From Oscillospiraceae bacterium (GTDB lineage: Bacteria; Bacillota; Clostridia; Oscillospirales; Ruminococcaceae): a stretch of 40,964 nucleotides of DNA. This document shows positions 7,165-16,038 of this stretch, piece after piece (within the stretch, counting starts at the first letter, position 1; every line of letters starts with the position of its first letter). The position numbers were made by a program, and so were the translations under genes. The stretch spans positions 1 through 40,964 of the forward strand of contig JAFWDH010000020.1 in NCBI GenBank assembly GCA_017513135.1, given 5' to 3'. A model generated the notes under the pieces. It was not told where the DNA came from. It was given only the letters and a program-made list of their open reading frames with translations, and made no database searches.

Positions 7165-8297
7165 ATGATGCATCGCTGGTTACACAACATTCTCTGAATG
7201 TGTGTACTCCTGAGGATTATTCTCCATTTTCAAACAGAAAGAAATGGTGGACCTGCAGCAGGGGACATAGTTTCGAACAAGTTATTTCCAGCAGAACAAA
7301 TCAAAAACAAGGCTGTCCATACTGCGCAAGTACAAAAGTATTAGCAGGATTTAATGATCTTGAGACTTTATATCCTGAGATAGCAGCTCAATGGGATTAT
7401 GAAAAGAACGACAGAAAACCTTCAGAGGTTCTTTCCAAATCAAACTATAGAGCGTATTGGATATGCCGAAATGGGCATAGTTACCGGACTGCGGTCAGTG
7501 AACGCACAACAAGCAAAAACATGGATTATTGTCCATATTGTTCTGGAAAGAAAGTTCTGAAAGGTTTTAATGATTTGGCAACTGTCAGACCAGAACTGGC
7601 TGCTCAATGGGATTATGAATTAAATGGAGAACTTAAGCCGACGGATGTCACTGAGTTCTCGATGAAAAAAGCGTGGTGGCGCTGTGAAAAAGGCCATTCA
7701 TGGAAAGCGGTTATATCTGGCAGATCCAGAGGTAACAACTGCCCGTATTGCTCAAACGCAGCCCTTCTCAAAGGCTTTAACGATGTCGCCACATTATTTC
7801 CCGAAGTAGCAAAGGAGTGGTCGGAAGACAATGAAAAAGGACCGGACGAATACATCGCCGGTTCCCATACCAGAGTAAAGTGGAAATGTAGTAAATGCGG
7901 GCACGAGTGGAGCACTATCATTAAAGAGAGAACTTATAGCGGAACAGGATGTCCTCGATGCACACATTATTTCAAAACATCTGCACCGGAACAAACGGTT
8001 TATTATTACGTGAAACAGGCCTTTCCTGATGCAATCAACTCCTATAGGGATAAAGACATACAAAACGCTGAGATAGACATATTCATTCCTTCAATAAAAC
8101 TTGGGATTGAATATGATGGCGGCTTTTGGCATGGTGATGAAACAAGAGACTTAGAAAAAACAGCAATACTTAAAAAGAATGGTATTGCGTTAGTTCGAAT
8201 CAGAGAAGAAAACGCGGCGCCAATCACCGATGGAAGCATTCAGATAGTGACAAAAGAAACATCTGATGATTTGACGAAATTGAAACCAGCTACCTGA
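7161..8297 (+). CDS. Zinc-ribbon repeat protein with VSR-like endonuclease domain (possibly truncated at both ends)
   Basis: 378 residues. Four treble-clef zinc-ribbon modules of the form W-x-C-x3-H ... C-P-x-C are seen: C32/H36/C52/C55, C102/H106/C124/C127, C175/H179/C194/C197 and C243/C246/H248/C264/C267. The modules are joined by FNDLxTxxPExAxxW linkers. After residue 275 comes a very-short-patch-repair/EDxHD-like nuclease domain (PEQTVYYYVKQAFPDA, then AEIDIFIPSIKLGIEYDG with D306, E317 and D319, then FWHG). Such proteins are common near mobile elements; their exact role is not established. The GTG start has no ribosome binding site, the first repeat lacks its usual opening, and the C-terminus (KLKPAT) looks cut short where another coding fragment begins. 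Cargo or defence function is inference. Confidence 0.72.
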   Translation: MNDASLVTQHSLNVCTPEDYSPFSNRKKWWTCSRGHSFEQVISSRTNQKQGCPYCASTKVLAGFNDLETLYPEIAAQWDYEKNDRKPSEVLSKSNYRAYWICRNGHSYRTAVSERTTSKNMDYCPYCSGKKVLKGFNDLATVRPELAAQWDYELNGELKPTDVTEFSMKKAWWRCEKGHSWKAVISGRSRGNNCPYCSNAALLKGFNDVATLFPEVAKEWSEDNEKGPDEYIAGSHTRVKWKCSKCGHEWSTIIKERTYSGTGCPRCTHYFKTSAPEQTVYYYVKQAFPDAINSYRDKDIQNAEIDIFIPSIKLGIEYDGGFWHGDETRDLEKTAILKKNGIALVRIREENAAPITDGSIQIVTKETSDDLTKLKPAT

Positions 8298-8593
8298 TAT
8301 GGGTATATGGTGAAGATACACTTTCCAGGTTTAATGGTGTAGTGGTTTTGGGGAATAACGTGAGCTCTTTCAGTACTGTAGAAAAGAATGGGCTTGTATA
8401 CACAGACTTCAACAGAACACTGGCAGATGCCTTAGCAAACGAGTCTATATTGGATATGCAGGGTATCACCGAAGCTCTGAGCAAGTATTATTATTCTAAC
8501 GGCAGCAGTTTTGATGGGATTTATCCTGTTCCTGAGTATCAGGATGCTTTTGAGAAGTTGGCGGCAATTGCTATAGATTATTACGACAGCTAA
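8270..8593 (+). pseudogene. 3' remnant of an unidentified gene at the right side of the mobile element
   Basis: The frame is open from 8270, overlapping the end of the nuclease gene by 28 bases. From about 8291 it reads protein-like sequence: YLIWVYGEDTLSRFNG, then TDFNRTLADALANESIL, ITEALSKYYYSNGSSFDGIY and PEYQDAFEKLAAIAIDYY before the stop. A GTG at 8342 could be a start but has no ribosome binding site, and the coding-like signal begins before it. I read it as the C-terminal portion of a larger gene whose 5' part was lost when the element arrived or recombined. The family is not recognised. A small independent gene starting at GTG 8360 (after GGGGAA) cannot be excluded. Confidence 0.5.
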
Positions 8594-8609
8594 GAGGTGA
8601 GGGATTGTC

Positions 8610-8764
8610 ATGTATGTAACTGAAGAAAAAACTGATGTATCGTGTCATGAAAGCTATATAACAAGAAACTGAAGATCATACCCGGCGCCAGCCACACTGA
8701 TCTCTATGACGGAGGCGGTAAGAACGCAATTCCCTTTGATAAGCTGGAGAGTTTCTTCCGTTAA
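8610..8764 (+). pseudogene. Remnant of an alpha/beta-hydrolase gene
   Basis: A good start (GAGGTGAGGG, ATG at 8610) opens a frame that ends after 20 residues at TGA 8670. In another frame, 8651-8764 reads KLKIIPGASHTDLYDGGG followed by KNAIPFDKLESFFR and a stop. That is the typical end of an alpha/beta hydrolase, with the catalytic His in PGASHTDLY. Only the last 37 or so residues survive and the frame is closed upstream, so a large deletion removed most of the gene. It lies directly after the preceding gene remnant, extending the decayed zone to the right of the element. Confidence 0.5.
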
Positions 8765-8951
8765 TATCTCGCGTAAATAAAGACAGTGAAACCTAGGATC
8801 GGTTGATTTCAGAGAAACAACGGCTTACATTGAGATCAGTAATGTGTAAAATGATTCGGGCGGGACCGGGACGCGATGATCAGAAAAAAGGATCGTACGG
8901 TTCCAGTTTTCTCAGCGATGCTTGAGATGATAAAAAGAATGGAGGGTGCAG
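8765..8951 (+). other. Leader region of the aldo/keto reductase gene
   Basis: I see no supportable gene. The frame beginning ATG 8876 overlaps the reductase start and carries no family pattern. GGAGGG at 8941-8946 is the ribosome binding site of the reductase. No convincing -35/-10 pair was found. Confidence 0.35.
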
Positions 8952-10055
8952 ATGATGAGATACAGGACCAACAAGAGAACAGGAGATCAGATCAGCGAGA
9001 TCGGGATAGGTTCGTCCTATATGTACGAAGCCGGAATGGAGGAAGCAGTCCGGGCTCTGCGCCGGGCGACAGAAGGAGGTATCAACTATTTCGATCTTGC
9101 CGCCGGAGACGGCAGCACTTTTCCTATCTATGGAGAAGCGCTGCATGACCTGAGAAAGGATCTTTATTTTCAGATCCATTTCGGGGCAGATTACACCAAA
9201 GGTTCTTACGGATGGTCGCTGGATAAAGACACTATTAAAAGGTCAGTTGAGAAACAACTGAAGGAACTGCGCACAGACTATATAGATTACGGGTTTATAC
9301 ACTGCCAGGATGAGATAACGGACTGGGAGACGTACTTGGAAAACGGGGTATATGATTATATACTGCAGCTCAAAAAGGAATGCGTCGTAAGACACATCGG
9401 TCTGTCATCACATACTCCTTCCGTTATCCACCGGATCCTTGACGATGCTGAAGTCGACATGTTGATGTTTTCAATGAATCCTGCTTATGATTACGGGCAG
9501 GGAGAGTATGCCAACGGCAGCGTAGATGAGCGCACTACGGTCTATCAGCGGTGTGAGAAAGAAGGTGTCGGGATATCTGTCATGAAACCCTTCTCCGGCG
9601 GTCAGCTTCTGGATGCAGCGCAGTCTCCTTTCGGCAAGGCGCTGACGCAGTATCAGTGCATACGTTACTGCCTTGATAAACCCGGTGTACTCACGGTTCT
9701 TCCCGGTGCCCAGAGCACCAAGGAAGTGGAAATGCTTTTGGCATACTGCGATCAGTCGGATGAGGAAACGGATTATTCGGTGATCAGTTATTTTGCTCCT
9801 CCGCAGGCCAGCGGAAAATGTGTTTACTGCAATCACTGCAAGCCTTGTCCGATGGGGATTGATATCGGCCTTGTTAATAAGTACTATGACCTGGCTAAGG
9901 CAGGAGATGTCATGGCAATTGAGCATTACCGTTCGCTGGAAAAAAACGCTTCCGATTGTATCAGCTGCGGCCACTGCGACAGCCGATGCCCGTTTTCTGT
10001 TCCTCAGAGCCAGAGGATGAAGAGCATAGTGGAATACATGAATAAAGCAGACTGA
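8952..10055 (+). CDS. Aldo/keto reductase with C-terminal ferredoxin-type 4Fe-4S domain
   Basis: 367 residues from ATG 8952, chosen over GTG 8946 because GGAGGG (8941-8946) would overlap the GTG; ATG 8955 is an alternative. Residues 1-270 form the (beta/alpha)8 oxidoreductase: GINYFDLAAGDG near the N-terminus, the tyrosine in FPIYGEAL, FIHCQDE in place of the family's usual LIH, and IGLSSHTP further on. The C-terminal 80 residues hold two cluster motifs, C290-x2-C293-x2-C296-x2-C299-P (CVYCNHCKPCP) and C336-x2-C339-x2-C342-x3-C346-P (CISCGHCDSRCP). This matches the YdhF/MJ1380-like Fe-S AKR group found in anaerobes. The substrate is not known. The protein is cytoplasmic, the gene is monocistronic and is closed by a hairpin at 10087-10118. 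Confidence 0.9.
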   Translation: MMRYRTNKRTGDQISEIGIGSSYMYEAGMEEAVRALRRATEGGINYFDLAAGDGSTFPIYGEALHDLRKDLYFQIHFGADYTKGSYGWSLDKDTIKRSVEKQLKELRTDYIDYGFIHCQDEITDWETYLENGVYDYILQLKKECVVRHIGLSSHTPSVIHRILDDAEVDMLMFSMNPAYDYGQGEYANGSVDERTTVYQRCEKEGVGISVMKPFSGGQLLDAAQSPFGKALTQYQCIRYCLDKPGVLTVLPGAQSTKEVEMLLAYCDQSDEETDYSVISYFAPPQASGKCVYCNHCKPCPMGIDIGLVNKYYDLAKAGDVMAIEHYRSLEKNASDCISCGHCDSRCPFSVPQSQRMKSIVEYMNKAD

Positions 10056-10086
10056 TCTTTCTTGAAGAGATCTGCCATAATAAGAG

Positions 10087-10118
10087 AACATGCCTCCTGT
10101 GAAAGCAGGGGGCATGTT
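10087..10118 (+). terminator. Hairpin between convergent reductase and acetyltransferase genes
   Basis: A 13-bp stem with one G-U pair (AACATGCCTCCTG 10087-10099 with 10106-10118) closes a 6-nt loop. The T tracts on either side are weak. It lies in the convergent gap, so it may serve both strands. Confidence 0.6.
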
Positions 10119-10165
10119 GACTTAATGTAGTTTTACCGATACGTTGCGGTATCGCCGCGAGTCGG

Positions 10166-10975
10166 TCAATTGAAGCCGGGCTGGTCATCAAGAGCCCTCA
10201 GCGGGGGATCCGATCCCTGCATTCCGAAGAAATGCTCTAGGATATCTTTCAGGTCATCAAGATCATTTATCTCGCGTTCAATGCGTTCTTCCGTGGTGTG
10301 CAGGAAAAACTTCTTTCCACTGATCCATACGTTACCGTCTTCACGTCGGAGATTGACATTGAGAACATTACGGAAACCGCTGCCGGGACGTCCTGAAACA
10401 AAAAAGTTCAGCGGGATCAGATCCACCGGAAAAGCGGGAATGTCACTGTAAAGCATGACTTTGCGGGTGCTGCCGTCTTCATTGATTATTTCAAGACAAC
10501 GGTAATGACTTTCCTGAACCACACGATATCCGTGATGAACAAGACCGTCATACTTTACACATCCGTCAGGCACGGGTCCGCCATAGCCGACATCGCAGAA
10601 GTATTTCTCTCCGTCGATCGTACAGATAACTGCACAGTGTGCGGGAGGAGGAGTGAAATCTCGCATAAGATGGACCACGACGATATAGGCGTCATAACCG
10701 ACTGCACGCAGAAATGCGCAGAACAGGCTGTTAAGCTCAAAACAGTAGCCGCCGCGCTTGTGGTGGACAATCTTGTCAAAGAGGTCTTCAGTAGCAAGAG
10801 AAGGTGTGTCACCACGACCCCAGCAGTCCATAGCATCAAACGGGATGTGGGTGAGCTGGGCGTGGACTAGCCTGTCCAGCCATTCGGGAGTAGGGACAGG
10901 TCTTTCACCAGTCAGTCCGATGCGTTCGAGGTACGCTTCGGCATCAGGCAGAGGCGCATATAGTTCTTCATACAT
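10166..10975 (-). CDS. nat: Arylamine N-acetyltransferase (NAT)
   Basis: 269 residues, the normal NAT length. The catalytic triad is intact: C78 in KRGGYCFELN, H113 in PPPAHCAV and D128 in YFCDVGYGG. The enzyme transfers acetyl from acetyl-CoA to arylamines, arylhydrazines and related xenobiotics by a ping-pong mechanism in the cytoplasm. The ATG at 10975 has AAAGG about eight bases upstream. The gene lies 95 bases downstream of the arabinofuranosidase gene on the same strand, with no strong terminator seen between them, so read-through is possible. There is no obvious functional link to its neighbours; it is a stand-alone detoxification-type gene. Confidence 0.93.
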   Translation of the reverse strand: MYEELYAPLPDAEAYLERIGLTGERPVPTPEWLDRLVHAQLTHIPFDAMDCWGRGDTPSLATEDLFDKIVHHKRGGYCFELNSLFCAFLRAVGYDAYIVVVHLMRDFTPPPAHCAVICTIDGEKYFCDVGYGGPVPDGCVKYDGLVHHGYRVVQESHYRCLEIINEDGSTRKVMLYSDIPAFPVDLIPLNFFVSGRPGSGFRNVLNVNLRREDGNVWISGKKFFLHTTEERIEREINDLDDLKDILEHFFGMQGSDPPLRALDDQPGFN

Positions 10976-11070
10976 AGATGTTTTACCTTTCGAACTCTAG
11001 AAGAGGTTCTTTGAATTGCGTTTTTTATATCGGATACGAACACTCGCACCTTAGAACAGATAGGTGGGGC

Positions 11071-12678
11071 TTATTCCTTCTCGAAACGGAACACGTTCCA
11101 TGAGAGTTTTTTAAGGGTTACGGTTATACTGCCGTCTATGCACTCGGTGTCCTCACAGACAACAGGTTTAATGATATCCGGATGTTCATAACTGTTAGCT
11201 GCATCAAAATCGTCAGAGAACATGGTCGTATGCTCTACGAAGCGGTATCCTTCGAACGATCTCACATCCAGAGTTAGTTCTTCCTCTTCTTCCCAGTCTC
11301 CATTTGCAACGAAGACTGTGAATTCACCTGCTTCATCATTAAGAGCAGCCGCGGCAGTCACGTAGGGGACATCATGGAAGTCGTGATACTGGTTCTGGTC
11401 ATCCACCGCATATGAGGGGACATCATATGTCTCGCATTCGACCATGGGAAGAATAGATCTGCCTTTTGCATGGCGGATCAGGTCAGTCATGGGGTAGTAA
11501 GCAGCCGCTTTCCATACATGATCCTTATCGGTAGCACAGAGCATTCCGAGACCTCCGGTCGCACAGCCGATCTTCACGCGGTCTGCGCGACGTATCATAG
11601 CAAGCATTGTAGAGGCGTTCGCAAGCGCCATTGCCATCTCTCCGGTTCTCTGTCCGCCGGGGCCGAAACTTCTCCAAACATTGGGATCCTGAGTCGTGAA
11701 TCCGCGATCTGGGAAGCTGAAGAACTGACTGACTGGCATATTGCCGTTCATGCCGTACTGAGGATTTCCCCTCTGCGGACGGAATGAACTGCCGTACTCA
11801 TCTAGTGAGATGTACATAGTCTTTTCGGTGCGAAGCATTGTGCGGATGTAGTCGCTTAAAGCTATCTCGGTATCCATATAACTCTCATAAGCCTTGACTC
11901 CAGCCATAAGGGCACCGATGTCTCCGGGAAGAGCAGAATGATAGTGGTGGAGAGATATGTAATCAACTACCTCATAGCACTGCTCCAGCACCTGACGGTC
12001 CCAGTCCGGGTAATGTGTAAGGAATGGACAGGATGAGACGCAGGCTATGGTCTCAACTGAACCGTCAGTATATTTCAGTGCCTTGGAGACTTCTCGTGCC
12101 TTTACCCCGTATCCAACGGGATCTTTTTCCCATGAAGCGACCTGCCAGGGACCGTCCATCTCATTGCCAAGATAGAATAACTTTATTCCATAAGGCTTTT
12201 TGCGGCCGAACTCGATGCGCTTGTCAGCCCATTCAAGACCGCTTTCCACGTTTGTGTAGTCTATGAAATCGATAGAAGCATCGATATCATCAGTGCCGAG
12301 GTTCAGCGTCCACATTATATCTGCGTTTACTTTCTCTATCCATGTCAGGTACTCGTCAACGCCGATCTCCTTAGGGATAAAACTTGAGCGCGAGCGGTCT
12401 ATCAGAGGCTTTCGGGATTCAAAAGGTCCCACGCTGTCCTTCCATCTCCAACCGGACACATAGTTGCCTCCGAAACGTACGCTCGGAAGTCCTGCATCGT
12501 TGAGAGCGTTTATGAAGTCCTGACGGAAGCCTTTGTCGTCAGCAGTAGGATGATCCGGCTTCCACATGGAGCCTATTACCATATTACCTATAGGTTCGAG
12601 AAATGCGCCGAAGAGACGCGGAGAGATATCTCCCTTGACGTAAGAAGGGTGAATAGAGATCCTGGCTTTTCTGGACAT
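11071..12678 (-). CDS. abfA: GH51 alpha-L-arabinofuranosidase
   Basis: 535 residues from the ATG at 12678, which has AAAGGAGGT seven bases upstream; the longer frame from 12714 starts inside that region and is rejected. The acid/base Glu is E173 in YLGNEMDGPWQ and the nucleophile is E294 in YISLDEYGSSFR, both in the expected places for GH51. N-terminal FGAFLEPIGNMV and SVRFGGNYVSGWRWKDSVGP are also family signatures. The last 150 residues form the beta-sandwich domain. There is no signal peptide, so it acts in the cytoplasm on imported arabino-oligosaccharides, releasing terminal arabinose. Ribulokinase and a CE1-like esterase elsewhere in the window fit arabinoxylan or arabinan use. TATAAT on the minus strand at 12726-12731 is a possible -10. 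Confidence 0.93.
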   Translation of the reverse strand: MSRKARISIHPSYVKGDISPRLFGAFLEPIGNMVIGSMWKPDHPTADDKGFRQDFINALNDAGLPSVRFGGNYVSGWRWKDSVGPFESRKPLIDRSRSSFIPKEIGVDEYLTWIEKVNADIMWTLNLGTDDIDASIDFIDYTNVESGLEWADKRIEFGRKKPYGIKLFYLGNEMDGPWQVASWEKDPVGYGVKAREVSKALKYTDGSVETIACVSSCPFLTHYPDWDRQVLEQCYEVVDYISLHHYHSALPGDIGALMAGVKAYESYMDTEIALSDYIRTMLRTEKTMYISLDEYGSSFRPQRGNPQYGMNGNMPVSQFFSFPDRGFTTQDPNVWRSFGPGGQRTGEMAMALANASTMLAMIRRADRVKIGCATGGLGMLCATDKDHVWKAAAYYPMTDLIRHAKGRSILPMVECETYDVPSYAVDDQNQYHDFHDVPYVTAAAALNDEAGEFTVFVANGDWEEEEELTLDVRSFEGYRFVEHTTMFSDDFDAANSYEHPDIIKPVVCEDTECIDGSITVTLKKLSWNVFRFEKE

Positions 12679-13208
12679 TGAAACTACCTCCTTTTGCAGA
12701 ACTACCGCAGGCAAAGGCTATGGATATTATAAACATCGTTTTATATATAGTTTTTTATTACAAGTTAAGTATAAAGCCAGAACGATGGACAAAGGAAGAT
12801 AATAAAACGCAATTATTTATACAGAAAACCGTATATTTTGAGGAACATACAATTCATTAGGATGATAAGGGCTGTCCGTTCAGATCGATGAGTATATCCA
12901 GGCATCATCTGACGAAACTAAGAAATGATATAAAAGAATAATCTATTACGTGATGAAGAACATAAAATCGACTGTTGATATTAAAGAAATCAAGCAAAAC
13001 ACATATCAAATAACTGTTTATGAATTGAAACATAATTACATTATTGATAAAATAGATGACATATTTCACTAATGTGTTGATATATAGTGAGAAAGACAAA
13101 AGGGTGTCTGTTGTTTATAGTGCTGCAAACAAGAATTGCATATATACAGTATGTGAGATTGTTTGCATTTGAAACAGCAGGATATAACTGAAAGGAGAAA
13201 GAGTTTAA
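12679..13208. other. AT-rich gap between divergent genes, with a possible decayed ORF
   Basis: This 530-bp stretch separates the arabinofuranosidase and the surface-protein gene. It must hold both promoters, but only a minus-strand -10 (12726-12731) stands out. On the plus strand 12953-13072 encodes a 39-residue lysine-rich ORF (MKNIKSTVDIKEIKQNTYQI...), and the same frame continues upstream through a TGA at 12926 with further protein-like sequence (DEYIQASSDETKK). This suggests a small gene broken by a nonsense mutation. There is no ribosome binding site, so I do not call it as a gene. A 64-residue minus-strand frame over the same bases is probably its shadow. Confidence 0.35.
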
Positions 13209-15986
13209 ATGAAGCGCAGCCCATTGAAGTATTTCACGCTGCTTCTCGTTCTAACGTTGTTCTTGGGAATGATGCCGGCAAACATCTTTGCAGGCGGATG
13301 GTATAGCCAGTTCAGACTTGGCTATAAAACACAAAACGGGAATGATGCCATACTGGAAAGCCCGACTGGCGTTACGATTACGCCGCCGAGTTTCAGTCGG
13401 TTTCCTATACCCAAGGACGGGGAAAAAGGGGACAATTATGTAATAGTAGACGGAGAGAAATGGGAGTTCCTCGGCTGGTTATGGGATAATGAGATGGTAG
13501 ATTTTGCGTATACCAATTATATGTCTAATCAGACGTACATATTCTACGCCTATTGGAAAAAGCCAGGGGATGAAACAGTCACAATAACCTTTGAGTCTGG
13601 TTTTGATGATGTTGAAGCTCCTGCGCCCATCATAGTTAAAAAGAACAAAGACGGTCAGTATGTGATTCCTCAGACTCCGCCCCTGAATTACCAGCCCAAG
13701 AAGGAGGGATTCACAGAAGCGGGGGAGTGGATCAAAAAAGACGAGCTGGAAGCGTTACAAAGCGGTTTTAATTATTACGATCATTGGGAAAAGGTTCAGA
13801 CTGCTAAAGGCATTGACAAGTACCGGATCAGAGGTACTGTTGTCGAAAGTGATACTACTTTTGTCCTGAAGTGGCTGAAGACGTGGAATGTCAGGTTTAT
13901 GGACGGTGAGACGGTAGTTGAGTCTCAGGACATTGTTAACGGCAAGACTACAAACAAACTAGCTAAGACTCCTGTCAAAGACGGTTATGTCCTGAGCTGG
14001 TACTATGTTGACGGTGAAAACCGCATAGAGTTTAAGATCGGAGAGACTGCAGTTGAGAAGGATCTCACCGTTTATGCAGACTGGAAGAGAATGGATCACG
14101 TTACTTACTACAACGTAGATCCGTTTGGCTGGGTCACAGGCGAGACGAAGCAGGTCGATTATTCAGAAACCGAAAACTCGGATGAGTTTAATGCGAGACA
14201 ATTCAAACTTGCTACTTTTGAATCGACCGGGTTCCAGGATTTTAAAGGATTCGATTTCCTTGGATGGAGAATTGTTGAAAAGGAACCCTCCAATCCGAGT
14301 TTTCCGATAGATCCCGGTGAGGGTACTGTCGTTAAGAAGAGCCCCGCGAGAGGCGAAACATCTTCTAATGACCAGAAAGAAATCATGACAGAAAGCAAGG
14401 ATGATGGTTCGGATGCGCCTATCGCTCCCGGAACGTCCTATGATCTTGCTGCTCATGTCTATGTCGTTCCTGTTTGGGGCACAAAGAATCTTGTGACATA
14501 TCTCACAAACTACTATGATGCGTATCCGGATGGACGGATGGATGCGGAAGAAGACAGAGCTTTTTACGAGTTCGATGGCGATGTCAAGGAGTTCAAGGTA
14601 CTCACCTTTGAAGAGGCATTCAAAGGTGAGAAGGACGAACCTCTCGGCTTCAGATTCGCAGGTTGGATGATGGCATATACAGATGATCTGGAAGATGATC
14701 TTGTCGTGCCAATAATACCCGGAACCATTGAACCGGGTCTGGTTGATGATGAGAAGAAGAGGTCAGGAGGCGACGGTGAGGCAACGAACGAGCCTGCCGA
14801 AGAAGGCGGATTTGTAGAAGTAGAAGGCCTCATAGATCCCAATACTACTCAGGATATGCATCTGCGTGTATACCTTGCAGCAAAATGGGAACCCTGCTTC
14901 AAGGTCATTTATCACAGAGTCGAACCCGGTTCTACACTGGCTTCTGATGCCGAGTATAAAAAAGAATATTCCATAAAAGAGGTAAAAGATGCAGGCGGGA
15001 AGTTCACTGTTCTGGAATACAGCGATACAGGTCTGGAGACAGTGCCCGGCTATGAATTCGATTTCTGGACGAAGGAAGTCATCGACATTGAGCCTAATAA
15101 CGGTGATGTCAGACCTCCGGTAAACCCGCCTTTAGTAGAGCGGGAAGAAGATGCTTGGCAGGAACAACTCAGAGATGACGTGGTATTTAGAGTTGTTAAG
15201 GCATCTGATAAGACAGCTGAACTAATCAGCGCAGAAGAAGCGAAGCCTAATTCTTTCCTGGACGAAAAAGAAAAGGAAGATGATATCGCCGTAGTGGTGA
15301 AGCCCACAGACGGACTCTCAGACAAAGATGATCCGAATGAGGATAAGGATAAACCGATTCATCCCGGAGATACGGAAGAGTTCTATCCGGAAGTGCATTT
15401 TTACGCACACTGGAAAGCTATCGTCTACAACGTAAAGTGGGTGGACGAGGACGAGACTGTTCTGCATGGCCCTGAAAAGTTCACTGTAGAAGACGATAAA
15501 CCCAAGGATACCGACTATAATACTGTCTACAAAAAGGATAATCCGACCAAGAAGGAAGACGAGAAGAATACATATGAGTTCTCCGGGTGGAAGGAAGAAG
15601 CTGATAAAGACGGCAATATAACCTTCACTGCGCAGTATACTCCCACGCCTAAGGTTACTGAGACTGAAAAACATAGTGCGACCTGGGTGGATGAGGATGG
15701 AAAGACCGAACTGAATAAGGAATCCTTCGATGACGGTAAAGAGCCGCCGAAGGCTGACAGCTTTACCGCCCCTGAAAAGGAAGGCAAGGAGTTCGATCAT
15801 TGGGACGAAGAAAATGTTAAAGATGAAAACGGAAAAGAAACCGGAGACGTCATCTATACCGCAGTGTATAAACCTATTCCTGTTCCGAAAACAGCCGATA
15901 CGGGGAACATGGGGCTTTGGATGATGATCAGCCTTCTGTCACTGGCAGGGATCGCATTGATTACCAGAAAACGCAGAGAAGATTAA
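13209..15986 (+). CDS. Large cell-wall-anchored surface protein with Listeria-Bacteroides-type repeats
   Basis: 925 residues. A signal peptide (KYFTLLLVLTLFLGMMPANIFA, cleavage near residue 28) leads an acidic repeat region. Several InlB/Flg_new-like beta modules are seen, each with an FxGW- or SWY-type centre and ending in an A-x-W or A-x-Y strand (FYAYWKKP, VYADWKRM, FYAHWKAI, FTAQYTPT, YTAVYKPI). The C-terminus has a sorting signal: VPKTADTG, the helix MGLWMMISLLSLAGIALI, and the basic tail TRKRRED. The motif departs from LPxTG. GAAAGGAG precedes the ATG, and a strong terminator follows. Such proteins act in adhesion, and no enzymatic domain is visible. A sortase accepting the PKTAD-type signal must be encoded elsewhere. 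Confidence 0.85.
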   Translation: MKRSPLKYFTLLLVLTLFLGMMPANIFAGGWYSQFRLGYKTQNGNDAILESPTGVTITPPSFSRFPIPKDGEKGDNYVIVDGEKWEFLGWLWDNEMVDFAYTNYMSNQTYIFYAYWKKPGDETVTITFESGFDDVEAPAPIIVKKNKDGQYVIPQTPPLNYQPKKEGFTEAGEWIKKDELEALQSGFNYYDHWEKVQTAKGIDKYRIRGTVVESDTTFVLKWLKTWNVRFMDGETVVESQDIVNGKTTNKLAKTPVKDGYVLSWYYVDGENRIEFKIGETAVEKDLTVYADWKRMDHVTYYNVDPFGWVTGETKQVDYSETENSDEFNARQFKLATFESTGFQDFKGFDFLGWRIVEKEPSNPSFPIDPGEGTVVKKSPARGETSSNDQKEIMTESKDDGSDAPIAPGTSYDLAAHVYVVPVWGTKNLVTYLTNYYDAYPDGRMDAEEDRAFYEFDGDVKEFKVLTFEEAFKGEKDEPLGFRFAGWMMAYTDDLEDDLVVPIIPGTIEPGLVDDEKKRSGGDGEATNEPAEEGGFVEVEGLIDPNTTQDMHLRVYLAAKWEPCFKVIYHRVEPGSTLASDAEYKKEYSIKEVKDAGGKFTVLEYSDTGLETVPGYEFDFWTKEVIDIEPNNGDVRPPVNPPLVEREEDAWQEQLRDDVVFRVVKASDKTAELISAEEAKPNSFLDEKEKEDDIAVVVKPTDGLSDKDDPNEDKDKPIHPGDTEEFYPEVHFYAHWKAIVYNVKWVDEDETVLHGPEKFTVEDDKPKDTDYNTVYKKDNPTKKEDEKNTYEFSGWKEEADKDGNITFTAQYTPTPKVTETEKHSATWVDEDGKTELNKESFDDGKEPPKADSFTAPEKEGKEFDHWDEENVKDENGKETGDVIYTAVYKPIPVPKTADTGNMGLWMMISLLSLAGIALITRKRRED

Positions 15987-16008
15987 TCTTTAATATCGAT
16001 TAATTGGC

Positions 16009-16038
16009 AAGGAGCTGTGACTAATGTCACAGCTCCTT
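16009..16038 (+). terminator. Strong rho-independent terminator of the surface-protein gene
   Basis: An 11-bp GC-containing stem GGAGCTGTGAC (16011-16021) with GTCACAGCTCC (16026-16036), extended by two A-T pairs, a TAAT loop and a following TTTT. Confidence 0.88.

Larger units (their letters stand above)
4288..8290. mobile_element. Small integrative mobilizable element (int-xis-mob plus nuclease cargo)
   Basis: Tyrosine integrase, excisionase-like protein and MobV relaxase lie head to tail on the minus strand, with a divergent zinc-ribbon/VSR-like gene on the plus strand. No replication initiator, type IV coupling protein or mating-pair genes are present. That fits an element that integrates itself but borrows a conjugation machine from elsewhere. 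The boundaries are approximate: the left is set by the repeat cluster and terminator beside int, the right by the point near 8270-8290 where the nuclease frame stops and a fragment of a different coding sequence begins. No exact flanking direct repeat was found by eye. Confidence 0.6.

Noticed and set aside
8876..9148. A 90-residue frame starting before the aldo/keto reductase
   Set aside because: It overlaps the reductase in another frame and its second half is an Arg/Ser-rich shadow with no family pattern or matching ribosome binding site.
12905..13099. A 64-residue minus-strand frame in the AT-rich gap
   Set aside because: It is a low-complexity Phe/Ile/Tyr-rich frame without a ribosome binding site, opposite a more protein-like plus-strand frame.
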